A DNA stretch of 15,138 nt from Aquificaceae bacterium. GTDB lineage: Bacteria > Aquificota > Aquificia > Aquificales > Aquificaceae. The position numbers and the translations under genes are program-made. Below the pieces are notes generated by a model, which made no database searches, was not told the DNA's origin, and saw only the letters and a list, made by a program, of their open reading frames with translations. Positions 1 to 6,987 of this stretch are shown one piece after another. Every line of letters begins with the position of its first letter. Positions within the stretch are counted from its first letter, which is position 1. Where the stretch lies: NCBI GenBank assembly GCA_015490215.1, contig WFYH01000084.1:1-15138 (forward strand), given 5' to 3'.

Positions 1-8
1 CGGCGAGG

Positions 9-17
9 AAGGAGGTG
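9..17 (+). promoter_or_regulatory. Strong Shine-Dalgarno of the cytochrome gene
   Basis: The run AAGGAGGTG lies 7 bases before the ATG at 25 and is an almost complete match to the anti-Shine-Dalgarno end of 16S rRNA. It fixes the start codon of the first gene. It also shows that this genome uses ordinary ribosome binding sites, which makes their absence at several other starts in the window informative. Confidence 0.85.
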
Positions 18-24
18 GAAAGTA

Positions 25-1722
25 ATGAAGAAGGGTTTTCCCTCTGTGGTTGCGGTACTTGCTCTGGCTTGCGGGTCCTCCGATACCGATGCGGAGAGAA
101 TCTTAGCCTCTAAGGAACACAACCCCGAACCTAACATCCCCCTCGAGTGTTACACGGATACGGGTGTGGTGGCTCAAGGTCGGGCTGTTGCCAACCCTTG
201 TTACGTGTGCCACACGAAAGCCAACACACCCTATGCCAACGAGGTGGAAGACTTTGATCTAACCCTTTCTTACGCTTTCCCTGAGGAGATAAAGGCTATG
301 GGCAACCCGTGGCTCAACGCTATAAGCCCGGACTTAACCATAGGGCACATTCCAATCCCATCGGATGCACAGATAGAAGGTTGGATAAGGACGGACAACT
401 GGACGCCCGCTTTCCTGAGCAGGGGAGAGGGTGAACTTGAGTATTTCCCCGACGTTCCTCCCCTTTACTCTTACAGCAATGGAAACTACAGTCTTGTAAA
501 TGTGGATTCGGAAGGTTTCGTCAAGTGGAACGGCGAATATACCGGCTGGCGGGTTTTCAAGTGGAAGCCCTTTCCCGGATTCTTTCCTACCAACGGACGG
601 ATAGACTCCACCCTGATAAGACTTCCGGAAAAGTTCAGGCAGAGGAACGGCACCTTTGACCTCTCAACTTATAAGAATAACCTTGCCATCCTTGAATGTG
701 CGGTAAAGGGTGTAAAGCCCGGTGAGCTTTGCACGGACACCGAGGTAGGAGACTTTACCATGCCATCCCGCTACGAGGGGGATGCTTCCGACGTTGAGGT
801 GATCACATACCAGTATCCTCCGGGAACGGAGTTTGCCCACCCTATCTACTATCTTGATCCGGCAAACACCTACTCCTTCAAATCGGTTCGTCTAAAGGAA
901 ATGAGGTATATGAAGAAGGTTGCCTACGCACCCGTTCGTGAGGGAGGCGGAGAGGAAGAGGAGGAGGAAGGAAACTTTTTCTGGGATAAGGGAAGGTTCT
1001 TCAGTGGATCCGGACTTTGGGAGATGGCAGCATTCATTGAAGATGAAAATGGAAACCTTAGACCTCAGACTCGGGAGGAAAGTAGGTTTTGCATAGGTTG
1101 TCACGGAGGTGTCGGTGGAACCGTTGACGGGACCTTTACCTTCTGGAGAAAGGTTCCGGGTGCGGAGGGGTGGATGGAACAGGACTACAACCTAACCAGA
1201 GCCAACATAAAGGACTGGAGCTACAGGGAGATAAGCTGTTCCAACTTGGGTAGCTTAAACGTCGGAGATGCCCTCAGATCAGCCCTTGAAGCCTTCTGCT
1301 CCGCAAACCCGAGCAGTGCCCCCGGGGAGTATCAGATCTACTTCTCCATGACCGGCGGGGGTGACCACTTCAGGAGCAACAGCGAAATCCTTGCGAAGAT
1401 AAGCACCGATCCGAACAAAATATCTTTCGTTCTGAGTCCAGACAGAAACCTGCTGAACGATCCATCCCTTATAAACTACCTAAACAATGACGGCACGATA
1501 AAACCCGACCTTTTCTTGCCTTCTGCAGAGAGAGCCTACGGGATAAACAAGCAATACTACAGGATAGTCAAGGTGCAAGCTTTCAGATACGGAAGGGACG
1601 TCTTTGATAGACCCTTCGGTCTGTCTTCGGGAGGTAACTCCCTTGAGACCCTTGAGGGGGTGGACACTACCGGAGTATACGAAAGCAAAGTATGGGCTGT
1701 TATAAAAACCCTCCTCAGGTAG
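25..1722 (+). CDS. Predicted two-haem cytochrome c lipoprotein, function unknown
   Basis: A 565-residue protein with a short signal sequence ending in a lipobox (LALAC, Cys16), so it is probably a lipid-anchored exported protein. Two CxxCH haem c attachment motifs are visible: CYVCH at residues 59-63 and CIGCH at 356-360, almost 300 residues apart, which suggests two haem domains or a haem at each end of one large fold. Between them is a run of six glutamates (residues 310-315) flanked by glycines, probably a surface loop. The protein is rich in aromatic residues, Asn and Pro, as is common in periplasmic proteins. I do not recognise the family. An electron-transfer or periplasmic oxidoreductase role is inferred only from the haem motifs. 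A strong ribosome binding site precedes the ATG and an intrinsic terminator follows immediately, so the gene is the last or only member of its transcript; upstream context is outside the window. Confidence 0.8.
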   Translation: MKKGFPSVVAVLALACGSSDTDAERILASKEHNPEPNIPLECYTDTGVVAQGRAVANPCYVCHTKANTPYANEVEDFDLTLSYAFPEEIKAMGNPWLNAISPDLTIGHIPIPSDAQIEGWIRTDNWTPAFLSRGEGELEYFPDVPPLYSYSNGNYSLVNVDSEGFVKWNGEYTGWRVFKWKPFPGFFPTNGRIDSTLIRLPEKFRQRNGTFDLSTYKNNLAILECAVKGVKPGELCTDTEVGDFTMPSRYEGDASDVEVITYQYPPGTEFAHPIYYLDPANTYSFKSVRLKEMRYMKKVAYAPVREGGGEEEEEEGNFFWDKGRFFSGSGLWEMAAFIEDENGNLRPQTREESRFCIGCHGGVGGTVDGTFTFWRKVPGAEGWMEQDYNLTRANIKDWSYREISCSNLGSLNVGDALRSALEAFCSANPSSAPGEYQIYFSMTGGGDHFRSNSEILAKISTDPNKISFVLSPDRNLLNDPSLINYLNNDGTIKPDLFLPSAERAYGINKQYYRIVKVQAFRYGRDVFDRPFGLSSGGNSLETLEGVDTTGVYESKVWAVIKTLLR

Positions 1723-1740
1723 GGGCTTTTGCCCCTTTTT
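1721..1740 (+). terminator. Intrinsic terminator after the cytochrome gene
   Basis: A hairpin with stem AGGGGC / GCCCCT (1721-1726 with 1731-1736), a TTTT loop and a run of T from 1736 to 1740. The stem begins inside the TAG stop codon, so transcription would end a few bases after translation does. On the opposite strand no T-run follows the stem, so it should not stop the convergent modB transcript. It is the only clear factor-independent terminator I found in the window. Confidence 0.8.
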
Positions 1741-1752
1741 CCAAAATTGCCC

Positions 1753-2421
1753 TCAACCTTGCGTTAGCCTGAACCTTCTCCTGCCTATGAGGGAGATAAG
1801 AACCAAGGAAAGGAAAGAGGCACTCAAAAGGAGCAAGGAGGCTTCGTTTGCCTCTTTGTAGTTGAGAGCCTGAACCTCGTCGTATATATAGATTGAGAGG
1901 GTTTGAGTTTCCCCCGGGATGTTCCCGCCGAGCATCAGGACGACGCCAAACTCTCCAAGGGTGTGGGAAAACACCAAAGCGCCTGCGGTCAAAATACCCC
2001 TCCAGCTTTGGGGAAGGACGACCCTAAAAAAGGCTTCTAAAGGGGAGTATCCGTAAACGTAGGCGATCTCAAGATGTCTTTTGGGAATACCCGCAAAAGA
2101 GTCCCTTACGGGGAAAACCCCGAAGGGCAGGGAGTAAATCAGGGAGCCGATGAGTATCCCCTCAAAGGAAAAGAGGAAAGTTTTTCCGAAGATGTCTTTA
2201 AAGAGACCGCCGATCAAACTCTCGGGGCTGAGGATAACCATCAGGTAAAAGCCCAACACCGTGGGCGGGAGGACTATGGGAGAGAGCAAAAGAAACTCAA
2301 GAAGGGTTTTACCGAAGAAGCGGTAAAAGGCAAGCAGGTAAGCGAGGGGAACGGATATCAAGATCAAAAGGACAGTTGTAAGTGAGGATAGTTTGAGGCT
2401 TATCAGCAGAGCCTCTATCAT
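1753..2421 (-). CDS. modB: Molybdate ABC transporter permease ModB
   Basis: A 222-residue inner-membrane protein, the usual length for ModB, with about five hydrophobic segments (roughly residues 5-32, 40-64, 85-104, 143-163 and 194-213). The cytoplasmic coupling (EAA) loop is readable around residues 120-145 (VYGYSPLEAFFRVVLPQSW), followed by the ModB-typical stretch HTLGEFGVVLMLGG (153-166) and NIPGETQTL. It would pair with a ModC ATPase to import molybdate (or tungstate) delivered by ModA. Its ATG overlaps the modA stop by four bases (ATGA) with no obvious ribosome binding site, so it is probably translated by coupling to modA. No modC follows in the window: the next gene downstream is on the other strand and converges. 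Substrate choice between molybdate and tungstate cannot be read from the sequence. Confidence 0.92.
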   Translation of the reverse strand: MIEALLISLKLSSLTTVLLILISVPLAYLLAFYRFFGKTLLEFLLLSPIVLPPTVLGFYLMVILSPESLIGGLFKDIFGKTFLFSFEGILIGSLIYSLPFGVFPVRDSFAGIPKRHLEIAYVYGYSPLEAFFRVVLPQSWRGILTAGALVFSHTLGEFGVVLMLGGNIPGETQTLSIYIYDEVQALNYKEANEASLLLLSASFLSLVLISLIGRRRFRLTQG

Positions 2422-3134
2422 TCGGGTATCTCAAAACCGCTCTCTTTGAGTATTTTTAGAGCTTCTTCGCTTCCGAGGAACTCAAAGAACCTCTTGGCGT
2501 GCTCCTTTTCCATACCCCTTCTTGTAAGCAAGGAGGTATGTTCTATAGGGGGGTGCAGATCCTTGGGCACAACGAGGTAGCTCCCCCTGCCATAGAGCTT
2601 AACGTATGAGAGGGAAACTATACCCATCTGTGCCCCGCCGGATACCACAAACTGAAACGCCTGACCCACGTTCGCCCCGTAAACGAGTTTGGTCCTGAGC
2701 TTTTTGTAGAACCCCTTATTTTTCAGAAAGGCAACCGCTGCCATCCCGTAGGGTGCATGGCGCGGGTTTGCTATCGCCACCCTCTCTGCAGAAAGGATAT
2801 CCTCAAACTTTTCTAACTTCCTTTGAACGCTGAAGATAACGAGCCTTCCGAGGGCAAAAACCTTCAGATTTTCTTTCGGAAGATTAAGCCTTCTGAGGAC
2901 CTTTTCCGCATATAGCCTGTTGGCGGAGAGGAACACATCGTAAGGTGCACCCCCCAAGATCTGCCTGTAGAGATTCCCCGAAGATCCGTAGGACACCTTT
3001 ACCTTTACACCTTCCTTCTTTTCAAAGAGGGGGACTATTTTTTCTAGAGCAGGGCGCAGGCTGGAGGCACTCGCCACGAGGACCTCCTCTCCGAAAGATA
3101 GGCTCAGCGTCAAAAACAGAACCAAAAAGAACAT
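2418..3134 (-). CDS. modA: Periplasmic molybdate-binding protein ModA
   Basis: A 238-residue solute-binding protein. A short hydrophobic signal peptide occupies residues 1-15, with probable cleavage after SLSFG. The mature protein starts with the family pattern VLVASASSLRPAL, followed by YGSSGNLYRQI (49-59), PYDVFLSA (64-71), the ANPRHAPYG region (122-130), NVGQAFQFV (155-163) and SLSYVKL. These are the segments that line the oxyanion pocket in ModA proteins; the SSS/SSG serines and Tyr177 are the likely ligands by analogy. Its ATG shares one base with the stop codon of the upstream flavoprotein gene (TGATG), and an AAAGGA ribosome binding site lies in the end of that gene. It is therefore the middle gene of a three-gene transcript. 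Tungstate-specific relatives look alike, so molybdate is the family default rather than a demonstrated substrate. Confidence 0.92.
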   Translation of the reverse strand: MFFLVLFLTLSLSFGEEVLVASASSLRPALEKIVPLFEKKEGVKVKVSYGSSGNLYRQILGGAPYDVFLSANRLYAEKVLRRLNLPKENLKVFALGRLVIFSVQRKLEKFEDILSAERVAIANPRHAPYGMAAVAFLKNKGFYKKLRTKLVYGANVGQAFQFVVSGGAQMGIVSLSYVKLYGRGSYLVVPKDLHPPIEHTSLLTRRGMEKEHAKRFFEFLGSEEALKILKESGFEIPE

Positions 3135-4843
3135 CAGTATTTCCTTTCGGTGGGCTTGTATTTGGTAATCCTGACGGGAATGTAATCTATGGAAAGCTCA
3201 CCGTTTTTGTAAAAAACGAGGGTGTGTTTTAGGAAGTTCTCATCGTCCCTTTCAGGGTAGTCCTCACGGGTGTGCCCGCCGCGGGATTCCTTTCTGTGGA
3301 GGGCAGCGTAGGCTACCGCCCTTGCCAGCTCAAGCATGTTCCTCAGCTCAAGGACCTCTATGAGGTTGGTGTTGAAGACCCGTGACTTGTCCACAACGGG
3401 GATGTTCTCCCACCTTTCCAAAAGCCCGGAGAGTTCTTCGTAGGCTTCCTTTAAAGATTTCTCGTCTCTGAATATGCCCATCTTAGCCCAAGTTATTTCC
3501 CCCATGCGGGACCTGATCTGAGCTAAGTTCTCGTTGCCTTCCCTTTTCATCAGGTTTTCAATCATCTCTTTTTCTTTGAGGGTTTCCCCTTGAGGAATAT
3601 TCCCGAAATCCGTTTCTTTTACAAACTCCTTTACCGCTATACCGCAGTATTTACCGAAGACTATAAGCTCGGTGAGGGAGTTGCCTCCGAGCCTGTTGGC
3701 ACCGTGGACAGAAACGCAGGCACATTCACCGACCGCATACAGACCCTTAAGGGGTGTTGCGGAGGTCCTGTAGTCGGTCACATGTATCCCGCCCATGCAG
3801 TAGTGGGCGGTGGGTCTTATGGGAACGAGGTCTTTAACCGGATCCACACCTTCAAAGTCCATGGCAAGCTGGCGCACCTGAGGGAGCCTTTCGTTAATCT
3901 TCTCCTCTCCCAAGTGTCTCAGATCAAGGTATACGTAGGCTCTTGCCCCTTCTCCTACGCCTCTCCCTTCCATGATCTCATACTCTATGGCACGGGAAAC
4001 CATATCTCTGGGCGCCAGCTCCATCTTCTCGGGAGCGTATCTTTTCATAAACCTCTCCCCGAGTTTGTTTACCAGATAACCGCCCTCACCCCTACAGGCT
4101 TCCGAAAGGAGTATTCCCGTCTTTGCCAACCCAGTAGGGTGAAACTGGATAAATTCAACATCCTTTAGAGGTATACCGTTTCGCAGGGCTACCGCCTGAC
4201 CGTCCCCCGTGTTTCCGACTGCGTTGGTGCTCCTGAACCAGTAGATACGAGCAAAACCTCCGGTCGCCAATATCACAGCCTTAGCCTGAAGAAGGAGAAC
4301 CTCACCGTTCCTTATGTCGTAAATGTGAACCCCCAAGACCCTTTCCCCGTCATGGATGAGGTCCAAAAGGAAAAACTCGTTATAGAAGTCTATGTTCTCC
4401 TTAGCGAGAGCCTGCTCAAAGAGGGTGTGCAAGAGCACATGACCCGTTTTGTCCGCAGCGTAAACGGTCCTCGGAAAGGAAGCACCTCCGAAGGGTCTCT
4501 GGGCTATCCTACCGTCCTCAAGCCTTGAGAAGGGAACACCCCACCTATCAAGCTCGTAGATTATCTCGGGAGCGTTTTCGGTCATAAAGAAGACCGCATC
4601 CTGATCCGCCAAAAAGTCGGAACCCTTTATGGTATCGTAGGCGTGGGCTTCGGGGGAATCGTCCGCTATAACGTTGCCTAGGGCTGCGTTCATCCCTCCC
4701 TGCGCCGCACCAGTATGGGAGCGGGTAGGGAAGACCTTGGACACGAGCGCCACCTTCAGGGAGCTGTCCCGTGCTATCTCTATTGCGGTTCTAAGCCCTG
4801 CTCCGCCGCCCCCTACAACGACTGCGTCATACCTCTTTACCAT
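3134..4843 (-). CDS. frdA: Fumarate reductase / succinate dehydrogenase flavoprotein subunit
   Basis: A 569-residue catalytic subunit that interconverts succinate and fumarate; in Aquificaceae the enzyme is expected to run as fumarate reductase in the reductive TCA cycle. Visible features: the dinucleotide-binding GGGGAG motif (residues 11-16); RSHTGAAQGG (41-50), where His43 is the expected covalent FAD attachment site; HPTG (His235); APRD (Arg279), the presumed catalytic arginine; TAHYCMGG (His347); and HGANRLGGNSL (Arg384). All key residues are present and the length is normal. The iron-sulfur subunit and any membrane anchor are not adjacent, so the complex is encoded at scattered sites. 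It is first in a transcript with modA and modB. No ribosome binding site precedes the ATG; a perfect TATAAT sits 8 bases before it, suggesting a leaderless mRNA. Sequence alone does not separate Frd from Sdh; sdhA is the equal alternative name. Confidence 0.9.
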   Translation of the reverse strand: MVKRYDAVVVGGGGAGLRTAIEIARDSSLKVALVSKVFPTRSHTGAAQGGMNAALGNVIADDSPEAHAYDTIKGSDFLADQDAVFFMTENAPEIIYELDRWGVPFSRLEDGRIAQRPFGGASFPRTVYAADKTGHVLLHTLFEQALAKENIDFYNEFFLLDLIHDGERVLGVHIYDIRNGEVLLLQAKAVILATGGFARIYWFRSTNAVGNTGDGQAVALRNGIPLKDVEFIQFHPTGLAKTGILLSEACRGEGGYLVNKLGERFMKRYAPEKMELAPRDMVSRAIEYEIMEGRGVGEGARAYVYLDLRHLGEEKINERLPQVRQLAMDFEGVDPVKDLVPIRPTAHYCMGGIHVTDYRTSATPLKGLYAVGECACVSVHGANRLGGNSLTELIVFGKYCGIAVKEFVKETDFGNIPQGETLKEKEMIENLMKREGNENLAQIRSRMGEITWAKMGIFRDEKSLKEAYEELSGLLERWENIPVVDKSRVFNTNLIEVLELRNMLELARAVAYAALHRKESRGGHTREDYPERDDENFLKHTLVFYKNGELSIDYIPVRITKYKPTERKY

Positions 4844-4848
4844 GGCAA

Positions 4849-4870
4849 TCTATTATACGGGTATAATAGA
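4849..4870. promoter_or_regulatory. Palindromic divergent promoter between frdA and nrdB
   Basis: Two perfect 10-base arms, TCTATTATAC and GTATAATAGA, are separated by only GG. Each strand carries an exact TATAAT (minus strand 4857-4852, plus strand 4862-4867), with four bases between the two boxes. The leftward box ends 8 bases before the frdA ATG. The rightward box would start the nrdB transcript near 4874, giving a leader of about 30 bases that contains a good ribosome binding site. Clear TTGACA-like -35 elements are missing on both sides; the best nrdB candidate (TTTACC, 4836-4841) is inside the frdA coding region and about 20 bases away. The palindrome may instead, or also, be an operator. 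It does not resemble the NrdR box as I know it. Confidence 0.6.
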
Positions 4871-4891
4871 AGTTCCTCCCACCCCGCTGTC

Positions 4892-4897
4892 GGAGGT
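4892..4897 (+). promoter_or_regulatory. nrdB ribosome binding site deciding the start
   Basis: GGAGGT lies 7 bases before ATG 4905. It selects this start over in-frame upstream codons, which would extend the protein 77 residues backward through the promoter and into the antisense of frdA. Confidence 0.85.
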
Positions 4898-4904
4898 AAA
4901 GACA

Positions 4905-6986
4905 ATGACCGAAAACAGGACCCTTGTCAGGAAGCTCATCTTTAACCCCGAAGGGGACAGAGATGCTGCCAAAAGGAAGATAATCTTTGGAAATCCCACC
5001 AACATAATAGAGCTGAACAACATCAAATACGGATGGGCTTTTGAGCTTTACAAGACTATGGGCTTTTCTAACTTCTGGATCCCCGAAGAGATACCCATGA
5101 TGGAGGATAGAAAGCAGTACGAGAGGGTTCTCTCCGACTACGAGAGGAGGGCATACGAGCTTGTTCTTTCCTTCCTGATAGCCCTTGACTCCTTTCAGGT
5201 GGATATGCTCAAGGACTTTGCCCGCATGATAACCTCTCCCGAGATAGAGATGGCTATAACCGCTCAAGAGTTTCAGGAATCGGTGCACGCCTACTCTTAC
5301 CAGTTCATCCTTGAATCGGTGGTAGACCCTATAAAGGCGGACGAGATCTACAACTACTGGAGGGAGGATGAAAGGCTCTTGGAAAGGAATAAGGTAGTGG
5401 CGGAGGTCTACAACGAGTTCATAAAAAAGCCCACCGAAGAGAACTTCGTAAAGGCGGTGATAGGAAACTACATCCTGGAGTCCCTCTACTTTTACTCGGG
5501 CTTTGCCTTCTTCTACACCCTCGGGAGACAGGGCAAGATGACCAACACGGTCCAGCAGATCAAATACATAAACAGGGATGAACTCTGTTTTGCGGAAGGG
5601 ACAGAGGTTCTTACAAAGAGGGGATTTGTAGACTTCAGAGACCTTAAGGAAGAGGATCTGGTTGCCCAGTATGATATTGAGACGGGTAAGATATCGTGGG
5701 TAAAGCCCTATGCCTACATAGAGAGAGACTACGAGGGTAGCATGTTCAGGCTCAAACACCCCAAGAGCGGGTGGGAAGTGGTAGCCACCGAGGGACACGA
5801 GTTCGTTATCAGAAACCTAAAGACAAGAAGTGAGTTCAAAAAACCTATAGAGGAGGTCAAGCTTCATCCCTATGCGGCGGTGCCCGTAGCGGGCAAATAC
5901 GAGGGTGAAAGGGAAGACTACGACCTTTGGGAGCTTCTCAGGGGTTCCTCCTCTACGGTAACCCTCAGAAAGGTAAAAACTGGCCTCACCCCTCTTGAAA
6001 GGCTTCTTGTGGTTCTGCAGGCGGACGGGTCCATAGACAGGAAGAGGAACGGAAAGTGGACCGGCGCACAGCAACTTAGGTTTTTCTTCTCCAAAGAGAG
6101 GAAAATAAAACGCTTTGAAGAGATACTCCGCTCCTGTGAGGAATACGGCATCCGCTGGAAAAAGGTTCCTCAAGGTAAAGGCTTCAGATATACGGTTTAC
6201 TATCCCAACGGGCTGACGCCCAAACCCACCAAGTTCTTTGATGAATGGATAGATCTTGAAAAGATAAGCTCGGAGTGGATAAGAGACTTCGTAAAAGAGC
6301 TTGTAAACTGGGACGGGCATATTCCAAAGGACAGAAACAGGAAGAAGGTCTACTACTACTCTACCAAGGAGGAGAGAAACAAAGACTTCCTGCAGGCGCT
6401 CTGTGCCCTCGGGGGTATGAGGACGGTGGTCTCTCGGGAGAAAAACCCCTCCGCCAAAAACCCCGTATACAGGATCTGGATATACCCCGAGGACGACTAC
6501 ATAAACACCCAATCCATGGTAAAGGAAGAGTTCTACTATAAGGGAAAGGTCTACTGTGTAAGCGTTCCCAAAGGTAACATCGTGGTCAGATACAAGGACA
6601 GCGTTTGTGTTGCAGGGAACTGTCACGTTTCCCTATTTAGGAACATAATTCAAACCTTAAGAAAGGAAAACCCCGATCTGTTTACCCCCGAGATCCAAAA
6701 ATGGATAAGGGAATACTTCAAGTATGCAGTGGACCAAGAAATAAAGTGGGGTCAGTATGTGACCCAGAATCAGATCCTAGGAATAAACGACCAGCTCATT
6801 GACAGATACATAAAGTATCTCGGGAACCTGAGGATAACCCAGATAGGCTTTGAGCCTCTATATCCTGAGATAACCGAAAACCCCATGAAGTGGATAGACG
6901 ACTTTAGGAAGATAAACAACACCAAAACCGACTTCTTCCAGAGGAAGCCCCAAACTTACGCCAAGGCGAGCGAATTGAAGTGGTAA
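4905..6986 (+). CDS. nrdB: Ribonucleotide reductase class I beta subunit, intein-containing precursor
   Basis: A 693-residue precursor that should splice to a 348-residue NrdB, the normal family length. NrdB holds the di-metal centre and tyrosyl radical used by NrdA to reduce ribonucleotides. Extein residues aligned by eye with the E. coli protein: Trp58 (FWIPEE), Asp95 (LDSFQ), Glu125 and His128 with radical Tyr132 in ESVHAYSY, Glu192 (ILESLYFY), Glu226 (RDEL) and, after the intein, His574 (CH; residue 229 of the spliced protein). All six metal ligands and the tyrosine are present. The intein occupies residues 228-572 and separates the last two ligands, so the metal site should not form before splicing. 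The start is set by the ribosome binding site at 4892. A nitrilase-family gene follows after one base and is probably co-transcribed. No nrdA is in the window. Confidence 0.95.
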   Translation: MTENRTLVRKLIFNPEGDRDAAKRKIIFGNPTNIIELNNIKYGWAFELYKTMGFSNFWIPEEIPMMEDRKQYERVLSDYERRAYELVLSFLIALDSFQVDMLKDFARMITSPEIEMAITAQEFQESVHAYSYQFILESVVDPIKADEIYNYWREDERLLERNKVVAEVYNEFIKKPTEENFVKAVIGNYILESLYFYSGFAFFYTLGRQGKMTNTVQQIKYINRDELCFAEGTEVLTKRGFVDFRDLKEEDLVAQYDIETGKISWVKPYAYIERDYEGSMFRLKHPKSGWEVVATEGHEFVIRNLKTRSEFKKPIEEVKLHPYAAVPVAGKYEGEREDYDLWELLRGSSSTVTLRKVKTGLTPLERLLVVLQADGSIDRKRNGKWTGAQQLRFFFSKERKIKRFEEILRSCEEYGIRWKKVPQGKGFRYTVYYPNGLTPKPTKFFDEWIDLEKISSEWIRDFVKELVNWDGHIPKDRNRKKVYYYSTKEERNKDFLQALCALGGMRTVVSREKNPSAKNPVYRIWIYPEDDYINTQSMVKEEFYYKGKVYCVSVPKGNIVVRYKDSVCVAGNCHVSLFRNIIQTLRKENPDLFTPEIQKWIREYFKYAVDQEIKWGQYVTQNQILGINDQLIDRYIKYLGNLRITQIGFEPLYPEITENPMKWIDDFRKINNTKTDFFQRKPQTYAKASELKW
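5586..6620 (+). mobile_element. Intein with LAGLIDADG homing endonuclease domain in NrdB
   Basis: A 345-residue in-frame protein intron. Splicing motifs, in intein numbering: Cys1 in block A (CFAEGTEVLTKRGFVDFRDL); block B with Thr68 and His71 (ATEGHEFV); block F (VYCVSVPKGNIVVR) near the end; and block G ending VAGN, followed by extein Cys+1. The terminal Asn is Asn345, but the residue before it is Gly, where most inteins have His. Between the splicing blocks lie two LAGLIDADG-type motifs, LLVVLQADGSI (140-150, Asp147) and FVKELVNWDGHI (235-246, Asp243), about 95 residues apart. Both acidic residues are kept, so an endonuclease able to spread the element is plausible. Codon use and composition match the host gene, suggesting long residence. 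I remember an intein in Aquifex aeolicus NrdB, so this is probably its relative. The exact boundaries are supported by Cys1, Asn345/Cys+1 and by the continuous NrdB alignment across the join. Confidence 0.92.
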
Positions 6987-6987
6987 G

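Noticed and set aside
949..972. Purine-rich GAG/GAA run in the cytochrome gene as a possible repeat array
   Set aside because: It is a single short run encoding six glutamates in frame. There is no second copy or unit structure.
3590..4168. 192-codon plus-strand open frame opposite frdA
   Set aside because: Covers conserved frdA motifs on the other strand and has no recognisable protein features.
4849..4870. frdA/nrdB palindrome as an NrdR operator or intrinsic terminator
   Set aside because: The arms do not match the NrdR box I know. The stem is AT-rich with a two-base loop and no T-run, so it is not a terminator.
4674..4904. N-terminal extension of nrdB by 77 residues from an upstream in-frame ATG
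   Set aside because: It runs antisense through frdA and the promoter palindrome, has no ribosome binding site, and matches nothing in NrdB. The ATG at 4905 has GGAGGT at the right distance and begins a normal NrdB N-terminus.
4827..5798. 323-codon minus-strand open frame opposite nrdB
   Set aside because: Lies antisense to clear NrdB and intein coding sequence, has no recognisable domain, and long antisense frames are expected from this codon bias.
5817..6626. 269-codon minus-strand open frame opposite the intein
   Set aside because: Antisense shadow of a well-supported intein; no ribosome binding site or family resemblance seen.
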